Shown here piece by piece: positions 1 through 4,800 of a stretch of 7,599 nt of DNA. This DNA comes from DATLBY01 sp035526665 (GTDB lineage Bacteria > Acidobacteriota > Terriglobia > Bryobacterales > Bryobacteraceae): assembly GCA_035526665.1 (NCBI GenBank), contig DATLBY010000224.1, positions 1 to 7,599 of the forward strand. The letters are read 5' to 3'. Numbering within the stretch: position 1 is the first letter of the stretch; each line of letters begins with the position of its first letter. The notes beneath the pieces are model-generated. The model worked only from the letters and a program-made list of their open reading frames with translations. It was not told where the DNA came from and did not search any database. The translations under genes and the position numbers were made by a program.

Positions 1-101
1 ACGCCACCGTCGTACTCGTAGAGCGAGAGGTCCTGCGGACTATCCAGAACGCCGCGTGCGCCTAACAGTGTTTTTAATTTCTGTGCAACGGCTGGAATCA
101 T
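1..101 (-). CDS. FAD-linked oxidase, GlcD-like (N-terminal fragment)
   Basis: Only the first 33 codons are in the window; the rest lies beyond base 1. The reading begins MIPAVAQKLKTLLG, then GVLDSPQDLSLYEYDGG. This matches the usual opening of glycolate oxidase subunit GlcD and D-lactate dehydrogenase type FAD-binding_4 oxidases: a short helix, then 'V..dp.dL..Y.yDgg' just before the FAD-binding domain. Such enzymes oxidise 2-hydroxyacids with FAD. The ATG (101-99) overlaps the TGA of the upstream thioredoxin as ATGA, so the two genes are probably co-transcribed and translationally coupled. An AAGG about 8 nt upstream may serve as ribosome binding site. The family is inferred from a very short stretch, so the substrate cannot be named. 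Confidence 0.66.
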   Translation of the reverse strand, partial: MIPAVAQKLKTLLGARGVLDSPQDLSLYEYDGG

Positions 102-619
102 AAAAGTGCCTTGATCTCGTTGACAATATTGGGGTCGGTCCAATCTTTAGGCCCGATGTGCTTCTGAATCACCTTTCCCGTCCGATCGATGATGTAGGTT
201 TCGGGCCACTTATAGGTGCCGTAGTCGGAGCTGATATTTGCCTCGGGATCGCGAGCCGTCAGGAACGCCGGGCGGGCTCTCTTCAGGAAACGTTTATAGG
301 CCTCGTCACTTTTGTCGACGCTTACTCCCAGCACCACCACACCAGCGGTCTGCATCTGACGCGCAAAGGCGTCCAGCGATGGCATCTCTTCAATGCACGG
401 AGGACACCAGGTAGCCCAGAAATTCAGGACCAGCAGCCGGCCCCCGAAGCTCGACTTCGTGATCGTTTTTCCGTCATCCGTTCTAATGGAGAAATCAGGA
501 GCGCTATCGCCCGCTTGCACTACGTGCTCCGTGAAAGCGTCTTTGATAACAAAGCCAAAGACGATAAACAGCACCGCCATGAGGATTCGGAGGGTGCGGT
601 CGGCCGCGGATTTCGCCAT
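98..619 (-). CDS. Membrane-anchored TlpA/ResA-like thioredoxin
   Basis: A 173-residue protein reading from the ATG at 619. Residues 10-25 form one hydrophobic segment after a short basic N-terminus, so the thioredoxin domain is probably held on the outer face of the inner membrane. The domain starts near 36 with 'AGDSAPDFSI' (redoxin/AhpC-TSA style). It carries the active site WCPPC at Cys72/Cys75 within 'NFWATWCPPC', and later a WPETY segment with the expected cis-Pro. TlpA/ResA proteins reduce exported disulfides, for example in cytochrome c maturation. The frame is open up to a GTG at 706, but the extra 29 residues look unlike a signal sequence and would put the membrane segment mid-chain, so I prefer 619. 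No strong Shine-Dalgarno is visible at either start. The gene is divergent from the pterin cassette and overlaps the next gene by ATGA. Confidence 0.88.
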   Translation of the reverse strand: MAKSAADRTLRILMAVLFIVFGFVIKDAFTEHVVQAGDSAPDFSIRTDDGKTITKSSFGGRLLVLNFWATWCPPCIEEMPSLDAFARQMQTAGVVVLGVSVDKSDEAYKRFLKRARPAFLTARDPEANISSDYGTYKWPETYIIDRTGKVIQKHIGPKDWTDPNIVNEIKALL

Positions 620-730
620 CTGAGATAATTTTAGAGTATTGGCCGGTGCGATGCCGGAGGAGGGCTGAAAGGGATAGGTTTCCTGGTTTTCGCATCCTAC
701 CGCCACCGCCGCGCATCTCGTAGATTTGGA
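620..730. promoter_or_regulatory. Divergent intergenic region
   Basis: This 111-bp stretch separates the minus-strand thioredoxin from the plus-strand pterin cassette, so it should hold promoters for both. On the minus strand an AT-rich TAAAAT lies about 13 nt before the ATG. On the plus strand TAGATT (721-726) is only 4 nt before the ATG at 731, which would fit a leaderless message. Neither has a convincing -35 box, and no operator-like palindrome stands out. The assignment rests mainly on gene orientation. Confidence 0.35.
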
Positions 731-1147
731 ATGCTAATTACCCGCAAAGCAGAATTTTCAGCCTCCCATTCGTGTTACAACGACAGGCTTTCCGAGGCCG
801 AAAACCGTGCCCTCTACGGAGAAGGCGCCGGCAGCCACGGCCACGGCCATAACTACGTATTGGAGGTAACGCTGGAAGGCGAGCCCGATCCTGCTACCGG
901 CATGGTCTTCGATCTGAAGCGCTTGAAAGAGGTGATTCACGAACAGGTGGTGGAGCCGATGGATCACCGCTTCCTCAACCGTGAGGTGCCCCCTTTCGAC
1001 GCGCTCATTCCAACGCCTGAGAACATAGCCTGCGAGATCTGGCGCCGCCTCGAGCCCAAGCTGCGTTTTCCAAATGCGCATCTGCATAGCGTGAAGCTGT
1101 ACGAAACCGAAGATCTTTTTGTGGAGTACGCCGGGGATGGCAAATGA
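731..1147 (+). CDS. PTPS/QueD-family protein lacking the catalytic Cys
   Basis: A 138-residue, full-length member of the 6-pyruvoyl-tetrahydropterin synthase fold. Zinc ligands are visible as His13 (FSASH) and His38/His40 (HGHGHNY). The Asp78-His79 pair (PMDHRFLN) and the pterin-anchoring Glu125 (LYETE) are also kept. The catalytic Cys is missing: aligned with the next gene's 'YGKCNNPYGHGH', this protein reads 'YGEGAGSHGHGH', putting Gly32 at the Cys position and Glu31 beside it. Family knowledge: PTPS-III proteins carry Glu in place of Cys and can stand in for dihydroneopterin aldolase (FolB) in folate synthesis. That role is an inference here, since the Glu is one residue off in a gapless alignment. 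It is first in a cassette with a Cys-containing paralogue and folE, and its stop overlaps the next start by ATGA. The ribosome binding site is weak. Confidence 0.9.
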   Translation: MLITRKAEFSASHSCYNDRLSEAENRALYGEGAGSHGHGHNYVLEVTLEGEPDPATGMVFDLKRLKEVIHEQVVEPMDHRFLNREVPPFDALIPTPENIACEIWRRLEPKLRFPNAHLHSVKLYETEDLFVEYAGDGK

Positions 1148-1557
1148 CGCGCGTCACACGCCGATACCGGTTTGCAGCCTCCCACCGGCTGCATTCGGCC
1201 GAACGCTCCGAGGCTGAAAACTCCGAGCTTTATGGGAAATGCAACAACCCGTACGGCCACGGCCATGACTACATTCTTGAAGTCGGGGTCCGGGGCCAGA
1301 TTGATGGCTCGACCGGCCGGGTGGTCAACCCATTGGCGCTGGACGAATTTGTTCGCGCTGCCGTATTGAACGTGTTCGATCACAAGGACATGAATCGTGA
1401 TGTCGACAGCTTCCGGGATGTCGTCCCCACGACCGAAAATCTCTCACTTGACGTGGAGCGCCGGCTCCGGGAAGGGTGGTGTTTTGCGGCCGCAGAGCTT
1501 GACAGAATCAAACTGCAGGAGACCAAACGGAACAGTTTCGAATTGAAAGGCCTATGA
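1144..1557 (+). CDS. 6-pyruvoyl-tetrahydropterin synthase (PTPS family, catalytic Cys present)
   Basis: A 137-residue paralogue of the preceding gene. It strongly resembles animal-type PTPS in its active-site strand 'LYGKCNNPYGHGHDY'. Zinc ligands are His14, His39 and His41; the catalytic Cys is Cys33; Asp79-His80 (FDHKDMN) completes the triad; and Glu126 (LQETK) should hold the pterin ring. PTPS enzymes convert 7,8-dihydroneopterin triphosphate to 6-pyruvoyl-tetrahydropterin, while QueD relatives make 6-carboxy-tetrahydropterin for queuosine. The CNNP..GHGH spacing (Cys six residues before the first zinc His) is that of the biopterin enzyme, not the shorter E. coli QueD loop, so a tetrahydropterin role is favoured. 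ATGA overlaps at both ends imply coupled translation with its neighbours. No sepiapterin reductase or queuosine gene is in the window, so the end product stays open. Confidence 0.9.
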   Translation: MTRVTRRYRFAASHRLHSAERSEAENSELYGKCNNPYGHGHDYILEVGVRGQIDGSTGRVVNPLALDEFVRAAVLNVFDHKDMNRDVDSFRDVVPTTENLSLDVERRLREGWCFAAAELDRIKLQETKRNSFELKGL

Positions 1558-2168
1558 AAACCAAGGCGGCTGTCAAAGTAATGCGCGGCAAACGAGAGCA
1601 GACGGGAATTATCGCAGCGAACGTCAGCAGCATACTCGATCAACTGGGCGAGGATGCCATGCGCGAGGGCCTGGTACGAACGCCGGACCGCGCCGAGAAG
1701 GCACTGCGCTTTTTAACCAGTGGGTATGAGACGGACGTTCACAGCATAATCAACGGTGCGCTGTTCACGGTGGAGTATGACGAGATGGTGATCGTCAAGG
1801 ATATCGAATTCTACAGCATGTGCGAGCACCATCTGCTTCCGTTTTACGGGAAAATGCATGTGGCCTATCTGCCGAAGGACCGGGTGATCGGCCTGAGCAA
1901 GCTTCCCCGCATCGTAGATATGTTTGCACGCAGACTGCAGGTGCAGGAACGGCTCACGCAGCAGATCGCAGAAACGATTCAGACGGTTTTGGAGCCACGA
2001 GGAGTGGGAGTAATTTGTGAGGCGCGCCACTTCTGCATGATGATGCGCGGCGTGGAGAAGCAGAACTCCGGGACCGTTACGAGTTCCATGCTCGGAAGCT
2101 TCCGGGAGCAAAAAGAGACCCGCGACGAGTTCCTCTCGCTCGTGAGCCATAGCGCGTCACGGTTCTAG
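1554..2168 (+). CDS. folE: GTP cyclohydrolase I
   Basis: A 204-residue type I GTP cyclohydrolase, which converts GTP to 7,8-dihydroneopterin triphosphate, the substrate of PTPS and the entry to folate. The zinc site is intact: Cys90 and His93 in 'FYSMCEHHLLPFYGK', and Cys161 in 'EARHFCMMMRG'. His92 and His159 correspond to the catalytic histidines. The conserved 'VIGLSKLPRIVDMFARRLQVQERLT' region (residues 111-135) and 'GVEKQNSGTVTSSMLG' (166-181) are complete. Length is usual for bacterial enzymes. The ATG overlaps the PTPS stop as ATGA, with GAAAGG just upstream as a closely spaced ribosome binding site. With the two PTPS genes it forms a self-contained pterin module; the order, with folE last, suggests the paralogues are co-produced with their substrate source. 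Confidence 0.97.
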   Translation: MKTKAAVKVMRGKREQTGIIAANVSSILDQLGEDAMREGLVRTPDRAEKALRFLTSGYETDVHSIINGALFTVEYDEMVIVKDIEFYSMCEHHLLPFYGKMHVAYLPKDRVIGLSKLPRIVDMFARRLQVQERLTQQIAETIQTVLEPRGVGVICEARHFCMMMRGVEKQNSGTVTSSMLGSFREQKETRDEFLSLVSHSASRF

Positions 2169-2184
2169 GCGCGTCCCAACCCAA

Positions 2185-2198
2185 GCCGGCGATCCGGC
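2185..2198 (+). terminator. Possible weak terminator hairpin after folE
   Basis: A perfect 5-bp GC stem, GCCGG/CCGGC, with the tetraloop CGAT, lies 17 nt after the folE stop. It is followed by GTTTGCT, which is a poor U-tract. The stem is strong but short, so it may only partly stop transcription. It also falls just before the -10-like TACGAT that precedes the next gene. Confidence 0.3.
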
Positions 2199-2204
2199 GT
2201 TTGC

Positions 2205-2210
2205 TACGAT
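2205..2210 (+). promoter_or_regulatory. Possible -10 box of a leaderless promoter
   Basis: TACGAT ends 8 nt before the ATG at 2219 and is preceded by TTGC. Transcription starting about 7-8 nt downstream would begin at or beside the start codon, and the short spacer lacks a Shine-Dalgarno, both consistent with leaderless expression. No clear -35 box is seen. Confidence 0.28.
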
Positions 2211-2218
2211 AAGCTCGA

Positions 2219-2587
2219 ATGATAGAGAACTACCGGCGTTTCGAGGTTGGTCCCGATCCATTTGGCCGGATCTGGCAAGTGGAGTACAAGTGGCAGCAAA
2301 CTGCGATATCCATCCGCCATTGCGATGCCGTGGACGTCAAATTCTATCTCATGCAGGGAGAACACGTCCAGGAGAAAATCATCTCTTTGCGCCACCCGGA
2401 TCTGCTGGCTCTTAGCGCAAAGGTGCAGCGTCCGTTAACCGATGCGTGGTGCATGAAACTGGCAGCATTGCATGTGAAGCACATGATTGAGACGGATGTG
2501 GACATGGAGAAAACGCTGGTGACCGCATCTCTCGAAGACATGGAGCGGTATCATGCCATGCTGAAAGAACACGTGCCGGCCGCGTAG
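2219..2587 (+). CDS. Hypothetical protein, 122 residues
   Basis: I do not recognise the family. The chain has no signal peptide, no membrane segment and no Cys pair (only Cys35 and Cys78, far apart), so it is probably a soluble cytoplasmic protein. The N-terminal half reads as beta-rich, with repeating aromatic positions (FGRIWQVEYKWQQ, then AVDVKFYLMQ). The C-terminal half reads as helical: residues 58-70 (RHPDLLALSAKVQ), and a long amphipathic part from about 75 to 118 rich in Met, His and acidic residues. The composition and absence of stops over 122 codons make it a real gene. It stands alone between folE and the structured leader of the next operon, and the ATG at 2219 is chosen because it directly follows a -10-like box. 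Confidence 0.75.
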   Translation: MIENYRRFEVGPDPFGRIWQVEYKWQQTAISIRHCDAVDVKFYLMQGEHVQEKIISLRHPDLLALSAKVQRPLTDAWCMKLAALHVKHMIETDVDMEKTLVTASLEDMERYHAMLKEHVPAA

Positions 2588-2620
2588 AGTTGTTCTCGCT
2601 CCATTACAAAGCCGCATGAG

Positions 2621-2626
2621 TACAAT
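2621..2626 (+). promoter_or_regulatory. Possible -10 box for the 2716-5730 operon
   Basis: TACAAT matches the bacterial -10 consensus at five of six positions. It sits in the only sizeable gap (128 nt) upstream of the seven-gene operon. No good -35 element lies 16-18 nt before it. If used, transcription would start near 2633 and give a leader of about 83 nt. Confidence 0.4.
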
Positions 2627-2632
2627 GTGGAA

Positions 2633-2715
2633 TTGAGGGGGACGCCCCAAAAAAGACGCGTAGCCTCGTCGAAAAAGGCGGCTAAGCCAATGGTGCGAAA
2701 TGGGAGGATCTTTTT
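2633..2715 (+). promoter_or_regulatory. Structured 5' leader with strong Shine-Dalgarno
   Basis: The leader can form a GGGG/CCCC hairpin (2637-2640 with 2645-2648, loop GACG) followed by six A. It can then form one of several mutually exclusive helices: TAGCC 2661-2665 with GGCTA 2680-2684; GACG 2655-2658 with CGTC 2667-2670; or GGCT 2680-2683 with AGCC 2685-2688. It ends in GGGAGGA (2702-2708), 7 nt before the ATG at 2716, one of the best ribosome binding sites in the window. Competing helices are typical of a regulated leader. The GACGC..AGCC...GGCTAAG...ATGG word order faintly recalls GEMM (cyclic-di-GMP-I) riboswitches, but essential parts are missing, so I do not assign a class. Confidence 0.3.
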
Positions 2716-2952
2716 ATGTTGAACTGTCCGCAATGTGACGCCGTGCTGGACGTCGAAGAGGACGAACTGGACGAAGGCGACGAACTCACATGTGAAGAGT
2801 GCGGCATCAGTCTGACAGTAACAAGTAAAGATCCTGTAGAAATCGAACCCACCATAGATGAAGACGAAGATGACGACGAGGATGAGGACGACGCCGACGT
2901 CGCTGACGATGATGAAGAAGAGGACGAGGAAGAAGACGAAGATTGGAAGTAA
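2716..2952 (+). CDS. LysW-like zinc-ribbon protein with acidic tail
   Basis: A 78-residue protein. Residues 3-30 form a small zinc ribbon with ligands Cys4, Cys7, Cys26 and Cys29 (CPQC, CEEC). The stretch to about residue 44, including 'CGISLTVTSKDPVEIEP', closely follows LysW, the amino-group carrier of the alpha-aminoadipate lysine pathway. LysW itself is about 54 residues and ends in EDWGE, whose terminal Glu carries the substrate. Here the tail is expanded into about 30 Asp/Glu residues and ends EDEDWK, so the carrier Glu is absent. No LysX or ArgX ligase is nearby. I infer a LysW relative with another job, perhaps a charged zinc-ribbon partner protein. It leads the operon and has its own strong Shine-Dalgarno. 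Its 3' end overlaps the next gene in a different frame. Confidence 0.88.
   Translation: MLNCPQCDAVLDVEEDELDEGDELTCEECGISLTVTSKDPVEIEPTIDEDEDDDEDEDDADVADDDEEEDEEEDEDWK
2857..2943 (+). repeat. GAN-triplet low-complexity tract
   Basis: An almost unbroken run of GAT/GAC/GAA/GAG codons, interrupted only by GCC, GTC and GCT near 2893-2904. It encodes the Asp/Glu tail of the LysW-like protein. Read one base later it gives basic and Thr/Met residues, which supplies possible starts for the next gene. Confidence 0.85.
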
Positions 2953-3379
2953 AATCGTCAGCCCGGCCGTATTGCTCTTTCTGGCAATTTCCCCCTTCTA
3001 CGGCAACCTGCTACCCCCTGGCGGATTAAGCCGGGGCACGGCAGACCGTCCGCTACTGTTCAAGAAAGACAAAACCCAGAAGAGCACTCCGGTTTTCAGC
3101 CTTATCGCAGGCACGGTATTCCGTCCGCCGGGATTCGCGCTTCCTGGCGCGGAGATCGTGATCACACCTGAATCCGGTACGGCAGACGGCATTAAAATTC
3201 CTAAACAAAAGGCGATTTCCGATGCTCGCGGCGAATTTGCCGTGAGGGTTCCGCCCGTACCTATGAAGTATACGGTGGACGTCAAAGCTAGTGGATATGT
3301 GCGGTCCCGCAAAGCAGTCCAGATCGACGGCGAGCAACGGAAGGAGTTGAGCTTCGAACTGGAACCGGACCGGGAGTAG
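2909..3379 (+). CDS. Exported carboxypeptidase-regulatory-like domain protein
   Basis: From the ATG at 2909 this is 156 residues. The N-terminus is strongly basic (KKRTRKKTK), followed by a hydrophobic core at about 16-35 (IVSPAVLLFLAISPFYG), so it should be exported. Residues from about 63 to 152 form a carboxypeptidase-regulatory-like beta-sandwich: 'SLIAGTVFRPPGFALPGAEIVI', then 'SDARGEFAVRVPP', 'YTVDVKASGYV' and a final strand. Such domains often occur at the N-terminus of TonB receptors, but here the domain stands alone. The start is uncertain: ATGs at 2858, 2909 and 2912 all lie inside the acidic gene, none with a Shine-Dalgarno. An ATT at 2942, after a purine-rich stretch, would give a neat signal peptide beginning at Gly-Ser-Lys. 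Translation is probably coupled to the upstream gene, which ends at 2952. Confidence 0.78.
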   Translation: MMKKRTRKKTKIGSKIVSPAVLLFLAISPFYGNLLPPGGLSRGTADRPLLFKKDKTQKSTPVFSLIAGTVFRPPGFALPGAEIVITPESGTADGIKIPKQKAISDARGEFAVRVPPVPMKYTVDVKASGYVRSRKAVQIDGEQRKELSFELEPDRE

Positions 3380-3382
3380 TAT

Positions 3383-3389
3383 GGGAGGG
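3383..3389 (+). promoter_or_regulatory. Strong ribosome binding site
   Basis: GGGAGGG lies 5 nt before the ATG at 3395. It is much stronger than the sites of the other downstream operon genes and supports that start. Confidence 0.7.
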
Positions 3390-3394
3390 TCAAA

Positions 3395-3748
3395 ATGAAA
3401 CGTTTATTGATTGTCGCAACGGCAGTGCTGATGATGGCAACTCTTTCCTTCGGACAGAAAAAGGGCAAGGAGGATTCCACGACCCGCTCAGTGGAGGGCG
3501 TGATTACGGATGCAAGCGATAAAATAGTGGGCGGCGCGGTGGTTCAATTGAAGGACAGCAAGACTCTCCAGGTGCGTTCCTTTATTACGAAAGAGGACGG
3601 GATGTACCATTTTCATGGTCTGAGTCCTGAAGTCGACTATGAACTGAAGGCGGACCACGAGGGAGCCACCAGCGGTGGAAAGACGCTCAGCGCTTTTGAC
3701 AACCGCAAGAGCGCGGTTATCAATATGAGGCTCGGAGCGAAGAAGTAA
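3395..3748 (+). CDS. Small exported carboxypeptidase-regulatory-like protein
   Basis: A 117-residue protein with a clear signal peptide: MKRLL, a hydrophobic core at 4-17, and likely cleavage in SFG|QKKG after Gly20. The mature chain of about 97 residues is one carboxypeptidase-regulatory-like domain: 'RSVEGVITDASDKIVGGAVVQL' (first two strands and turn), 'SFITKEDGMYHFHGLSPEVDYELKA' (the usual 'G.y.f..l....Y.l.a' core), and a last strand ending in NMRLGAKK. These domains are structural rather than catalytic and are common as lone exported proteins in Acidobacteriota. It may act as an envelope-bound adaptor for the redox proteins that follow, but that is inference. It starts 15 nt after the related upstream gene, is likely a divergent duplicate of it, and lies 5 nt before the redoxin. 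Confidence 0.87.
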   Translation: MKRLLIVATAVLMMATLSFGQKKGKEDSTTRSVEGVITDASDKIVGGAVVQLKDSKTLQVRSFITKEDGMYHFHGLSPEVDYELKADHEGATSGGKTLSAFDNRKSAVINMRLGAKK

Positions 3749-3753
3749 TCGAG

Positions 3754-4323
3754 ATGCGAACTCACCTGCTCATGGCGCTGATCGGACTGTCGCTGGCAAG
3801 TTGCTGGGGGCAGGAGGTCCGGGTGGGGTCCAAACTGGCGTCGGTGACGATCCGGGATAGCAACTCTCCGGTCGTATTTTCCGTCACATCCGCGCCTGCA
3901 ACGGTTATTGTATTTGTGTCCACGCGCTGTCCAATTTCGAATGCGTACAACGATCGCATGAACTCTATTTTCAAAGAATTCTCCGCGAAAGGAGTACAGT
4001 TTGCGTTCGTCAATGCGAACAGTAACGAGTCGCGGGCAGAAGTGGACCAGCACGCCAAAGCCAACCAATTCGCCTTCCGGATTTACAAAGACACCGGGAA
4101 CGCTCTCACCAATCAGTTTGGCGCGGAAGTAACTCCCGAGGTTTTTGTTTTCGACAAAGATGGGGTAGTGCAGTATCACGGACATGTAGACGATTCCACC
4201 AATCCGGCGCGCGTCCAGGTAAAGGGATTGCACAAGGCGCTCGATGCCGTTTTAAGCGGGCAGCCTGTTGAAAAGAAGGAAACAAAAGCGTTCGGCTGCA
4301 CGATTAAGAAGGCACGGACTTAA
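3754..4323 (+). CDS. Lipoprotein-like redoxin with a CPIS active-site motif
   Basis: A 189-residue exported thioredoxin-fold protein. The N-terminal hydrophobic segment ends in LASC at 14-17, a good lipobox, so lipidation at Cys17 is likely; cleavage at CWG|Q is the alternative. The redoxin core has 'VIVFVSTRCPISNAYNDRM' with Cys59 as the single active-site Cys, because the CxxC position is Cys-Pro-Ile-Ser. The cis-Pro is Pro128 in VTPEVFVFD. A second conserved-looking Cys sits near the end (AFGC, Cys182). In this redoxin subfamily the pairing of a CPIS motif with a C-terminal GC.I is familiar, and I infer that Cys182 may act as the resolving Cys. It probably works on the periplasmic side as a peroxidase-like or thiol-exchange protein. 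It starts 5 nt after the previous gene, and its stop directly abuts the next start. Confidence 0.85.
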   Translation: MRTHLLMALIGLSLASCWGQEVRVGSKLASVTIRDSNSPVVFSVTSAPATVIVFVSTRCPISNAYNDRMNSIFKEFSAKGVQFAFVNANSNESRAEVDQHAKANQFAFRIYKDTGNALTNQFGAEVTPEVFVFDKDGVVQYHGHVDDSTNPARVQVKGLHKALDAVLSGQPVEKKETKAFGCTIKKART

Positions 4324-4791
4324 GTGAAGGTTCTGGCACTTCTCATTGCTTTAGCAGTCGTACCAGCCTTTTGCGACAACAAGCTCATTCCAATCGACGA
4401 ACCAGGAATACAGCGTCTTCTTTCCGCGAACAAAGGCAGAGTAGTTTTGGTGAACTTCTGGGCAACCTGGTGTGAGCCGTGCCGCGCAGAGGTGCCCCGG
4501 CTGGTGCAACTGGAGAGCCGGCTCCAGGCGAAGGGGCTGAAGCTCATTCTAATCTCCGCCGACGAGCAGGAAGCAACGGCGACGCGGTTTTTACAGACGA
4601 TGAAAGTTCCATCGCCGTCCTACCTGAAGCGCGCCAAAAACGACGAGGACTTCATCAACTCTTTCGATCCGAAATGGAGTGGCGCTCTACCGGCTATGTT
4701 CCTGTACAACCGCTCTGGGAAACGCGTAAAAGCCTTTATCGGCGAGACCGATATGGCCACTGTCGAAGCAGCTGTGAAACCTTTTTTGTAG
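4324..4791 (+). CDS. Exported TlpA-like thioredoxin
   Basis: A 155-residue protein starting at GTG 4324, immediately after the TAA of the redoxin gene, so reinitiation is likely. The signal peptide spans about 1-17 (hydrophobic 3-15, then AFC|DN). The thioredoxin domain has strand and active site 'VVLVNFWATWCEPCRAEVPRL' with Cys50/Cys53, 'LKLILISADEQ' for the next strand, and the cis-Pro at Pro123 in GALPAMFLYN. The family reduces or exchanges disulfides in exported proteins. CEPC is a common TlpA active site and suggests a reducing role. It sits between a one-Cys redoxin and a Cys-Cys membrane protein followed by a selenoprotein, so it could hand electrons along that set. Cys17 could instead be lipidated, but PAFC is a poor lipobox. 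Confidence 0.92.
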   Translation: MKVLALLIALAVVPAFCDNKLIPIDEPGIQRLLSANKGRVVLVNFWATWCEPCRAEVPRLVQLESRLQAKGLKLILISADEQEATATRFLQTMKVPSPSYLKRAKNDEDFINSFDPKWSGALPAMFLYNRSGKRVKAFIGETDMATVEAAVKPFL

Positions 4792-4800
4792 CCAGCCGCT

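Noticed and set aside
158..628. Open frame of 156 codons on the plus strand
   Set aside because: It lies fully within the well-supported minus-strand TlpA-like gene and shows no family features.
620..706. Upstream GTG start for the TlpA-like gene at 706
   Set aside because: The extra 29 residues are not signal-like and would bury the membrane segment mid-chain. The ATG at 619 gives a normal anchored thioredoxin.
2633..2715. Cyclic-di-GMP-I (GEMM) riboswitch
   Set aside because: Only scattered words match. The conserved tetraloop/receptor pair and the closing stem are not found in the right order and spacing.
2858..2908. ATG at 2858 as start of the first carboxypeptidase-regulatory-like protein
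   Set aside because: It adds 17 residues of Met/Thr/Arg sequence that only mirror the GAN repeat in another frame. A later start gives a standard signal peptide.
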